Positions 55,651 through 64,000 of a stretch of DNA of 64,000 nt are shown here, one piece after another (the stretch's first letter is position 1; every line of letters starts with the position of its first letter). The notes under the pieces are model-generated. The model ran no database searches, was not told the origin of the DNA, and saw nothing but the letters and a program-made list of their open reading frames with translations. The position numbers and the translations under genes are program-made. The DNA lies in contig VWND01000014.1 in assembly GCA_009599575.1 (NCBI GenBank), positions 558,001-622,000 of the forward strand, written 5' to 3'. This DNA comes from Blumeriella jaapii. Lineage: Eukaryota; Ascomycota; Leotiomycetes; Helotiales; Drepanopezizaceae.

Positions 55651-57233
55651 TAGCTTCGAAGCAGTTTAAAATTATATATATTTTTTTATTGCATTTATAA
55701 TATTCGATTTTTAAATAATTTGTTATGCGATGCTTTTTTTTTTAGCAGCGACTGCATTTCGAAAAGTAAAAAAAATCGTTAAAAATTTTAAAATTTTAAA
55801 AAATTTTATTAAAATTATCGTTTTTTCGCTTTCGTTTTTCTTTTTATAACGTATTTTCGAATCGAAAACGGTATATATTTATTTTAATTTTTAAGTTTTG
55901 ATCGTAAATATAAGTTTTTTTTTTTTTTTTTTTTTTTTTTTTGCGCTCGTTTCGTCGTTTATTATTTTTCGTTTCGTCGCTAATAATTTTATTAGCATTT
56001 TCGATACGACGAGCGATTAATATTAATTTTTTGTGCGAGCTTATAGCTGCAGTATTGTTTCGTTTAATAATTTTTTTTCGAAAAATAAATCGGAGTTTTA
56101 CGAAAAGCATTTTTTTTTTAATCGCATCGTTTATTATTTGCAATTGCTATTCGAAATTATTTAAATAAGCAACGAAATCGTTAATTAATTTATGCTTTTT
56201 TTGCTTCGCTTTATCGTATAAATTCGAAGCCGCGATTTTTCGATTTTTCGCATTTATTAAAAAATTTAATATTTTTTTTTTAAAATCGTTTTATATAATT
56301 CGAATATTCGTAAAACGTCGTTCGTATCCGGTCCATTTTTTTTTTATTTTATCGTCGAAAATTAAAACACAGGCGTTAATTTTCTTTTAATTAATACAAA
56401 ATGTTACTTTTTTATTTTGGCGAGAACTTCGCTTTGCACGCCGAATAAAAAATTAAGCTTTTTTAATATTTTTCCTTCGATATATTGGAAAATCTTTTAT
56501 TTTTGATGCTTTTCGGCTCGAATTCGCTATGTTTTTTACAAAAGATATAATATGCTTAAAAAAAATGCTAAATCGTTTTTAATAAGTATTATTATCGTAG
56601 TATTCCGAAAATATTTTATAATAATCGCTAGCTTAAATTATTTTCTGTTTTTTTTTAGTTGGGACGGTATTAAAAAATATAAAAACCTTTTTTTCGATAT
56701 TTTCGAAAGCGTCGAGTTTTCGTTAAAATTGTTTAATCTTTTTTCGGAATTCGTTTCGGCGTTTTTGATTTTTTCGAGTTTTTTAATTATTTCGTAAACT
56801 TTTTTCTTAATTTTTTTCTGCTTTATTTTAGCTCGTATTTTTTTTATTTTCTTACGTTTATCGTTTTTTTTTTGTTCGGCGCGAATTCGTTTATTAGCTA
56901 AATAAATCAAAATCTCGGTGGAAAGTTTTTTCGAATTATTTTAAGCGTAGCCTTTTTTAATAATTTTTTCGATAGAAAAAATTAGGAAATCGTCGCGCTC
57001 TGATAATAGAGTATTTTCGACTTTTGATAAAGCTGGTAATATCAGGAAAAACGATAGTACGGGGTTTTTTTAAGCAACCGAAAATGCTGGGTTTTTTTAA
57101 ATAGCTGAAAATGCTTGTTTTTTGCGAGTGCGAAAAGCTATAATATCGATAATAACGATATAAATATAATAGTATAATAGAAGGTTGTTTTAGTAATATC
57201 GAACTGCCGTTCCGGTGAATAAAAAAATTAGAA
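55651..57233 (-). pseudogene. Element H gag with zinc knuckles (minus strand)
   Basis: From the 5' LTR leftward: a short leader, then a Retrotrans_gag-like capsid. An N-terminal basic helical part (90 open codons 56910-56638), a block PDTNDVLRIFE near 56330 (usual 'T-D-E-F-Y' region), and an AERRIY-like segment near 56210 can be followed. A poly-Lys tract from a 24-bp T run (about 55917-55942) follows. Two zinc-knuckle remnants are near 55760-55690 (CSRC-KKKHRITN and YKCNKKxxIILNC). It packages the element RNA in intact relatives. Stops and frame changes are present. Confidence 0.7.
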
Positions 57234-57646
57234 TATAAGAATTAAAAAGTAAAAAAACACTAATTCAGATAATAAAGCTTAAATAAAATTGGATTAATAG
57301 TCAGACTGATTTTTATTTTTTATATTTCTAGTAGAAAGCGTGTATAAATACAAAAAAAAGGGTGAAGCCCTCGAAAAAAGTATTTTTCAAAAAACCAGGC
57401 GAATTTTATTTAATATGTTTTTTCAGCCTTTATTCCGACCTTTTTTTATTTTTCTTAATATAATCCTAATAACTGGTTTTTTAGCAATTACTCTTATAAA
57501 ATGTTTTATTTAAATGTTATTTCCAGCCCTTATAATACTATCCGGCCCTTACGGCCTATTCGCAGAAAATGCTATTCGAGGGTTGGTAAAAGGCAGAGGG
57601 TTTTAACGGATCACCTGACTTATACACGTGATGTTGGTTCCTGACA
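57234..57646 (-). repeat. 5' LTR of element H
   Basis: 413 bp; plus-strand start TATAAGAATTA, end TTCCTGACA, followed by CGTTA. The right half keeps more G and C than the left. Confidence 0.93.
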
Positions 57647-57651
57647 CGTTA

Positions 57652-58869
57652 ACGTAAAATAGCGTAATATTAAAAATGCAAATTATAAAAACCTTATATA
57701 CGATTTTTACGAATTAAGCGACTAAATTAATAGCTTTTATAAGTATTTTCGTTATACGTAGTAAACCGATTAATATTTGGATTACCGTTATATTTCGAAA
57801 TCGTGGATTAAATACTAAATGGTCGTAGCCGGAAAACAAATCGAAAAAAAAAGCGATTATTAATTTTGCGAATTCGTTTGAAAATTAATCGATATTAAAT
57901 AATACGTTAGCGTTTCGTATCGTTATTTTGTTTATTTCGACGATTGCGGTAATAAGTTTGTAAATGCTTTTTTTTTTTTGCAACGATAAATTATTTGTTT
58001 TTATATGGGCCGTGGCAAAATTCGAAAATTTTTTGCTTAATTCGTTTTTTTAGCATTTCGATTATTTTATTTTAAAAAGTTTTAAAAACTAAAAAGGTTT
58101 TTTTTTGCCAGGCTTCGTAAAATACGGTTTTGATATCGATATAAAGCGTAACGTTAAAGCTAAATTGGCCCATTTTAATAAAATCGAAAGCTATAGCTTT
58201 TTCTCGATTACGTAGGATTTCGTATAAGATTTTTTTTTTTTTTAGCAAAAATTAAGTTCCGATTGCTAAGTTATTAAATCGTTTTTTTGTAAATCGGCTG
58301 CCAAATAATAAATTGGAAAATCGGCCGGTAATAAGTCTTTCGAATTCGTTAATAACTGATTAAAATGGTTTTGTTATTTTATTTTTTTTAAATTAATCGT
58401 TTATTTTTTCGGAAATATTTCTACCGGATTCGTTAAAATTTACGAATCGTATTTTATCAGCTTTGCGTTTGTAAAAAATGCTAATATTAATACAAAAAGG
58501 TAGAATATATAAATCGGATTTGTTTAATACGAAAACGAAATTTTCGGAATTTTTATTTTCGAATTAATAATTAAAAATATTAATATTAATTAATTTTATT
58601 CGCGATGCTATTTCGATTAATAACGTAAATGCTTTTAACCGAGTATTTTCCAGGTTTTATTATAACTTAGCGTTTGTTTTGGAATTAAAGCCGGCTATTC
58701 GTTTTCCGATAAAACGTCGATTAAAAAGATTTTATCGCCGACGACGATAATTTGATTTTAAAAAAATCGGTTTTAGTTTTAAAAAAAAGCTTTTATTTGG
58801 CCGTTTTCGGTGTATTTAAAGCTAACGAAACTTTTTAGAATTCAAAACATTTTAAAAATAATAGGATAA
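57652..58869 (-). pseudogene. Copy G RT start and protease-RT link (minus strand)
   Basis: G resumes after H: RT fingers (FCHG-KNK region about 57995-58025; VEINKITIRNAN about 57925-57955), the FSGYDHL block about 57810, then the link with the palindrome at 58597-58631 and the protease C-terminal part. Confidence 0.82.
58597..58631 (-). repeat. 35-bp palindromic module, copy G protease-RT link
   Basis: Plus strand TATTCGCG - ATGCTATTTCGATTAATAA - CGTAAATG. Confidence 0.78.
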
Positions 58870-59200
58870 AAGCATTTTTTTATTATTAAAAAGTTTTTAT
58901 AAATAATAATACTTTTAATATCGATTTTTATATTTCGTATAATTCCGTTAAATTTAATAATATTTTTATTAACGGTCGTGTAAATTATTCGCTTATCGGT
59001 AATAATCGAAATATTATTAGCTTCGGCTGTTTTTTAGTTTATACAATTAATTTCGGCTTTATTATCGAATAAAACGAAAGCGGTCGTATTTTTTTTAAAT
59101 ATAGTTTTTATTTTTGGCGCTTTTATAGCCGTATAAAAGCAGTTTCGTCGTTTTAACTTTTGAGTTTTTATAATAAAAGCCAAAAAGCTGACTTTTTCCG
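58870..59200 (-). pseudogene. Copy G aspartic protease (minus strand)
   Basis: Active-site region FDNKAEINCIN at about 59075-59040, again Asn-Lys in place of Ser-Gly, here followed by Ala. That supports an ancestral Asp-Ser-Gly-(Ala/Thr)-Glu. The second strand NKNIIKFNGIIRNIKID lies near 58990-58920. Confidence 0.75.
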
Positions 59201-60493
59201 AAGATTTTTTTTTATCGGCTAAATTAACTGCGGTATTATAAATTTTTTTCTGATTTTTTTTTAATTCGAAATCGTTTTTTTTTCGAATAATTTCAATTTT
59301 TTCGTTTTTTTTTAATACAAGAATTTATTTATTAATAATTTTATCGAATTTCTCTTTTGTGCTAAATAAGTCGCTGAATTTTAATTTAATTTTTTGTTTT
59401 ATAATTTTTTTAATAATTTCGTCGACGGCTTCGAAGCTAATATATTTATCGATTTATTTTTCGCTTCGTATTAATAATAAGCGTTTAAAAACTGATATTT
59501 TTTAAATAATTTAAACCGGAATATCGGTATCGATATCGTTTATATCGTCGTTAATTTTTTTTATTATAAGCGTTTTTTTAATAGTTTTATCGGTTTTTTT
59601 TCGAATTTTAAAATCTTTTTCTTTTTCGATTCTGACGTTTTTTTTTATATCAGCTGGTTTGGCGAATAAAATAAAAGCATTTTGCTTTTTTATAATTCGT
59701 TGGCTTGATTATACAGCCATAATATCTGCAAATGCGATAATTGCATTAGCAATATACGTATTTGTTTTTTATTTATAGATTTAAATTTTATTTATACTTA
59801 AGGTAAAAGTTTTTTTTTTGATTAGCACGTTTTTTAAAATATTTTCTTTTTTATTAATAAAAATCGTTTTTGCATTTTTTCTGTTTTTTAAGCAATCGTT
59901 TTATTTCGTACCTTTTATTTTTAAGCGAATAATATTTAACCAATTCTGATTTTCAGTTTTATTAAAAAGGTTTATTTCTGCTTTCGTCGGTCCGAGGCAG
60001 ATCGCTCCGTATTTATTAATATAACAGATATTATTATTTATACAAAAATTAAATATTTTATATTCAAAGCGAATATAAGGTTTTTCGCAGTGAATTTCTT
60101 TGTTGTTACAAAATTTATACTTAAGGCCACGAGATCTGTTTTAATAATTACTTTTATTATTTTAATAACCGCGATTTTGATTTCCGCGTTGGTTTTTTTT
60201 TTTTTTTTAATAATCGTTATTATAATTAATATTTCGCTAATTCTGATCGTTAACACGGAAAAATTGCTATTAGGCAGCTATTATTTTTACGATGGCTTAG
60301 CGAAGCTAATCGCTTCGCGCATTTTAAAAAAAGTAATTGTTATAAAAGCTATTTTAATCGTTTTTATTATTCGAATTAACGTAAGAGAGTTTTTTCTGCT
60401 GTTGCATAAAATCTTCGATTTTGCTTTGAAATTTTTAAATTTTAATATCGGTAAATTTTAATACAAGAGTTTCGATATTTTTATTAAGCTTTT
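59201..60493 (-). pseudogene. Copy G gag, 3' part (minus strand)
   Basis: Homologous to about 15825-17110 of copy A; cut by element I. It holds the Lys-rich linker, the Cys patch (about 60030-60100) and the Arg/Asn-rich segment (about 60150-60250). The 123-codon plus-strand frame 60090-60461, which looks like a membrane protein, is its antisense. Confidence 0.65.
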
Positions 60494-60667
60494 TGTCAGG
60501 GGTGCGAACGAGCAGAAGGTTCGTAAATGAATTGCATTAACTACGGGGTTCTAAGTTTAAAAGTGTCGTAAAATCTAAAATACAATATATACGAGCTCCG
60601 ATATCACGTAATAACAACGTAATCTTCGGACCACGTGACCAACGGACTAACGTCTCATCCCTTCACA
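60494..60667 (-). repeat. 3' LTR of element I
   Basis: 174 bp, TG...CA ends on both strands (plus TGTCAGGGG...CTTCACA). Hardly mutated compared with its surroundings: it keeps CACGTGACC and many CpA/CpC. Confidence 0.8.
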
Positions 60668-62420
60668 TATAATTCTTTTTTCTATTTTTTTATTCAATTT
60701 CTTCGTCGTCGGAATCTACTTTTATAAATCGAACTTCGTTCGCAAAGCGTATCTGTAAACGAGTGCGAAGTTCGGCTGAAATAATAAAAAAAAAAAAAAA
60801 GCAGGCTTTTTTAATTTCGGAAGCAAAACAATTGATATTTTTGTAATAAAAAAAGAAATTGATAATAATCGTTTTGTGTTTGGTAACAGTTATAAAAGCT
60901 TTTTTTAATAATAAAAGCTTATCTTCGTTATTTATCGATTTAATATGTTTTTTATTAGCAATTTTAACTTTAACCAATTTTAATTTAATTAAATAAAACT
61001 TCTAAGAAAAACGAATAGCGAATTCTGCTATAAAATTGTATACGTTAACAACGTTTTCTAATAGTTCCCAAAACTGGTTTTCGGCGTTGTAGCCACGCTA
61101 TTATATTAAATAAAAAAAATTAAAGTTTCGTTTAGAATCAAAAATAGCGTTTATAACTTATAGCAAGCTTTCGTTTGCGTCGATAAAAACAAATAAAGAA
61201 AAAGGGTTTTTTTGCCTTGGAAAAAGATCGTTGTAAGCAGATTTAAGCAAATTAGTATAAAAAACAAAATGTAATAATTTTTGCTCGAAAAGTAATTTCA
61301 GCCTGTAATTGTAAAAGCTTAAAACTTCGGCGATCTTATAAAAACCGTAAAATTTATTATTTAGTTTTTTAACTGATTTAATGAAAGTTATATTACGTCT
61401 GTTAAAAAACACGATATCTTTAATTCTGTAAGCAAAAGCTGGTTGGCGTTGTTAATTAAAATAGTATTCCTGGTCGGCCAACGCTAAAATCAGATTTATA
61501 TATAAAAATAATTTTAACTTTTTTATTTTATCGGCGAAATCGTTTCCTTCCGTATTTGCTATTCGCAAAATGCGTGAAATAAAACCTAGAATAAGCTTAA
61601 GTAAAAAAAAGCTTATTCGAGGATAAAAGCTTTTGTTAGCGTAAAAAAAGGAAACTCCGGTGAAAGCATTTACAGCGTTATTCGCTGCGAATTCAGTTAA
61701 AAAAAGCTAATCTTCCCAATTTTCTTAGGCGTATTCGACGAATTATTTTAAATAAAACAGTAGATAGGCGTTCGCGTTCTCGGTTTGGCCGTTTGTTTCG
61801 AAATAAAAGCTGGTGGATAGCGTAATATTAGTTCCGAAACGATGATTAATAGCTTTTCAGAATTGTAAAATAAATAAAAAACCTCGGTCTGAAATTATAA
61901 AATCGGAAAAACCATATAAACGCTAAATATTTCTGTAAAACAATTTGGCTAAGTCTGTCGCTTTTATAATTGTATAACAGGTTATATAATATCGTTTTTT
62001 AATAAAGCGACAAACTATTATTATAATCAAATTGTTTCGACTTTTATGCTTTTTTATTAGAAAAAAGCCTATAAAATCGATTGATATATAGCTTTAACGG
62101 CGTAAAAAAATAGGCAAAAATTTAAAAAATCTTTAATAGCATTGATTAATACTTGTATTACGAAAGCAGCCGTTGCAATTGCGAATAAATCTTTTGCAAT
62201 TTTCGGAAACTAATAATTAATAATAATCCTTATTAATAATCTCGTAAAATTTGTTTTTGCCAGAATGGCTTGTTTTTATTAAATTATAGATTATTTGTAA
62301 AAGCTAGGTACGAATAAAAACGTTTAAATTCGATATATCGGAAACGTAAAATCGGTTTCGAAAATACAACTTATTATTGCGTATAACGCATTTAAAAAAT
62401 TATAACGTTTTGAATTTCGG
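60668..62420 (-). pseudogene. Element I integrase with chromodomain (minus strand)
   Basis: A purine-rich tract (60668-60689) touches the LTR. The frame ends VDSDDEEIE at 60690, with 95 open codons to 60977. Further right: a chromodomain near 60990-61150 (FDSKRNFNFFYLIQQRGYNAENQFWELLENVVN), the integrase C-terminus (84 open codons 61412-61158: KLNNKFYGFYKIAEVLSFYNYRLKL, the GPY-type block with Pro lost), a TEFAANNAVNAFTGVSFFYA core end (about 61730-61650) and a degraded HHCC (about 62170-62280). Chromodomains of such elements are thought to direct insertion to heterochromatin. Confidence 0.82.
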
Positions 62421-62990
62421 AATACCTTTTGGTTTAAGCATTTCTTTTTTAGTAGCGATCTATAGCTTATTAATAAAATAATATTTATTTAAAAGTCGTA
62501 AAAGCTTTTCGTCGTCCGCTTCGGATATTGGTTTTAGCAAAGCTGAAAAAGCGAAAACTTCAGTTAAATAATGTTTTTTGAAAAAAGCTTAGTTTTGAAA
62601 CTGAATTTTCTCGTTTGAAAAGTTCTGAGGAAAATCTTAAAAACGTCGGATTAAAAAATCAGGTTTACTATTTTGTTTTTCAGGTCTGAAAATGATTACA
62701 AAATCAAAATCAGTTAAAAATTCGCTCTATCGTATTTAACGTCGGTTAAATTGCTTAATTATTATAAAATATTTCAAATTTCGGTAATTTGTGAATATAC
62801 GAATTAAGTAAGCAGCTTTTTGTAATTCGGCTCGCCAACCTTCGAAGCAACGTACAATAGCGAAAAGTTTTTTATTATAAATCTCGTAATTGCATTCGGC
62901 TGAATCGAACTTTTTTAATATAAACGCGACTGGATAAAGCATTTTTATATCGTTTTTTTAGGAAAAGATTTTTAAAAAGACGTAGTTAAA
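62421..62990 (-). pseudogene. Element I RNase H (minus strand)
   Basis: 68 open codons 62942-62736: LYPVAFILKKFDSAECNYEIYNKKLFAIVRCFEGWRAELQ, then FTNYRNLKYFI where 'FTDHRNLKYF' is usual (Asp and His lost by transition). Typical for Tf2/Ty3-like RNase H. Confidence 0.87.
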
Positions 62991-64000
62991 AGCGTCGGTT
63001 TTAACGAAAATCTTCTTATCAAAATTGAAATAAAATAATATAGGTGTAATAATAAAAGCTAATTTAAAAAATTCGAAAGCCTTAATACAATTATTATTAA
63101 AATCCTATTTAATATTTTTTTTTCGTCAGATTTACCAAAAAAGTAACGATGCGAAAAAAACTTTTGATAAAACGTCGGTAAAAATTTGCAAAACTTAAAA
63201 ACGCTTATACGTTTTTAACATTAAAAAAAAAGTTTCAGCTAATAATAGCTTCCAACTTTTTAAAGTTTATTTTGATTCTAGTAATAAAAATAATTATTTT
63301 TAGGTAAACGATTTTTTAAATTTCAAATTCGCATTTTTTTATATTTAATTGCAGGCCAGCGTCGGAAAAAGCTTAAAAAACGAAATTGACGTGTTTTTCT
63401 GTATTTTTAAAAATCGTTTGAATAAATTAAAATATCGTTTATATAAGCTGTACAAAAAATATTTAAATAAGATCGTAAAATATCGTTTATACGAAATTGA
63501 AAAGTGGCAAAAGCGTTGTATAAACCGAAAAGCATAATCAACGATTCGAATAAACCGTATTTCGTATTAAACGCAATAAGCTATTTATAACCCTTTTTCA
63601 TACGAATTTTATTAAAAGCGGCAAAAACGTCAAGTTTGATATAAAACTTCGCTTTGCTTAATCGAGAAAATGTTTTTTTAAACTAATAGCAAAAAATATC
63701 GGTTTTTAATTATTATAGCGTTGAAAGCTTTGTAATCGACGCAAAAACGTAATCCGCCTTCTAGCTTTTTTGCAAATAAAACTGAAAAAGCGGCGGAAAA
63801 AAAGCTAGCTCGAATCCAGCCTTTTTCGAGGTTTTTTTTCAGAAATTTGCGTAAAATTTAAAATTCGTTAATTAATATATTATACAAAAAACCGTGTAAA
63901 AAGTACTGCGCTAAAACGGAGTTCTATCGTATAATCAACGCTTTTTTTATAAAGCGCAAATTTATTAGTTTTAATAAAATCGAAAACGGCCAAATAATAA
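62991..64000 (-). pseudogene. Element I reverse transcriptase (minus strand), runs off the window
   Basis: The thumb part DAGLQLNIKKCEFEI (about 63370-63320) is preceded by an 'ILIYS' region (about 63430), a YKWLIAFNTRYGLFESL block (about 63600-63540) and the 'AKFYIKLDVFAAFNK' block (about 63665-63610). RYxLP and SLRFCVDY equivalents follow near 63750. The plus-strand frame 63349-63537 is antisense. Confidence 0.8.

Larger units (their letters stand above)
50290..57646 (-). mobile_element. Element H: complete Ty3/Gypsy retrotransposon (third family), minus strand
   Basis: Complete 7,357-bp element with LTRs of 412-413 bp (50290-50701 and 57234-57646) and a perfect 5-bp target duplication CGTTA (50285-50289 and 57647-57651). 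On the minus strand it carries gag with two zinc knuckles, protease, RT, RNase H, integrase and a probable chromodomain, then about 1.3 kb of extra sequence before the 3' LTR. A purine tract (A-rich, ending GGTAA) abuts the 3' LTR at 50702-50720. The insertion lies within the YxDD codons of the RT of copy G. Confidence 0.93.
43585..60493 (-). mobile_element. Family 1 copy G, minus strand, inserted in the 3' LTR of D and split by H and I
   Basis: It starts with a reverse-complement family 1 LTR (43585-43851), followed by minus-strand ORF2, spacer, integrase, RNase H and RT up to 50289. Element H then intervenes, and G resumes at 57652 with RT, protease and gag until 60493, where element I breaks it. 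About 1.8 kb (rest of gag, leader and 5' LTR) should lie beyond the window. Both internal breaks fall at points where homology to copy A continues across the insert. Confidence 0.9.
60494..64000 (-). mobile_element. Element I: chromovirus (fourth family), minus strand, 3' half only
   Basis: It begins with a 174-bp LTR (60494-60667; minus strand TGTGAAGGG...CCCCTGACA) that breaks the gag of copy G. A purine-rich tract and then, on the minus strand going right, chromodomain, integrase, RNase H and RT follow, and it runs off the window end. Sequence outside the LTR is AT-rich and stop-ridden, but less so than D. The other LTR and the target duplication are beyond the window. Confidence 0.88.

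Noticed and set aside
55917..55942. 24-bp T run as a possible poly(A) tail of a LINE or SINE
   Set aside because: It lies within the gag of element H, with no 3' end of another element and no target duplication; it encodes part of a Lys tract on the coding strand.
63349..63537. 62-codon plus-strand frame with Lys/Arg/Tyr repeats
   Set aside because: Antisense to the RT of element I, where the minus strand shows RT blocks.
1..64000. Search for tRNA, rRNA, CRISPR arrays and host genes
   Set aside because: No cloverleaf-like CCA-type sequence, ribosomal segment, regularly spaced short repeats or intron-containing host gene was recognised; essentially every base falls in one of the eight elements.

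Overview
This window is a block of nested, mutation-riddled LTR retrotransposons. I see no host gene, tRNA, rRNA or CRISPR array. Base composition is extremely AT-rich. Nearly every reading frame is broken by stops that fit CAA/CAG to TAA/TAG and TGG to TAA/TAG/TGA changes, while CpG survives well. That is the signature of repeat-induced point mutation (RIP), so the source is most likely a filamentous ascomycete and the window an AT-rich, gene-free, probably heterochromatic isochore. The species cannot be told from the sequence.

The layout resolves almost completely as insertions within insertions. One 11.3-kb Ty3/Gypsy-type family ('family 1', 264-267 bp LTR, TGTAAAACGG...CTTTTACA) is present five times. 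Copy D (+) is the outer host at 6400-8457 and 37942-43584, with its 5' part upstream of the window. Copy C (+, 1-6399) sits inside D. A second family with a 262-bp LTR (element E, 8458-37936, Tf2/Ty3-like chromovirus) also sits inside D. Inside E lies copy B (+, 9966-32559), and inside B lies copy A (+, 14060-25364), the youngest and least mutated full-length element. Copy G (-, from 43585) is inserted in the 3' LTR of D. G is in turn broken by element H (-, 50290-57646, a third family with a 413-bp LTR) and by element I (-, 60494 to beyond the window end, a fourth family with a 174-bp LTR and a chromodomain integrase). Target-site duplications confirm A (ACGT), B (GTAT), E (TCAGG) and H (CGTTA).

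Family 1 reads LTR - leader - gag - protease - reverse transcriptase - RNase H - integrase (HHCC, D,D,E core, GPY-type C-terminus) - 0.5-kb non-coding spacer - a second long reading frame of about 1,070 codons ('ORF2') - LTR. ORF2 is kept in all five copies and I recognise no family in it.

Three things deserve attention. (1) ORF2. (2) A 35-bp palindromic module (arms CATTCGCG / CGCGAATG, 19-bp centre) found 20 times: at four fixed places in family 1 and once in the unrelated element E, always apparently read through in frame. (3) Element E, in which the segment from the 5' LTR to the integrase zinc finger is inverted, with about 240-bp duplications at both breakpoints and an unmutated island at one of them.
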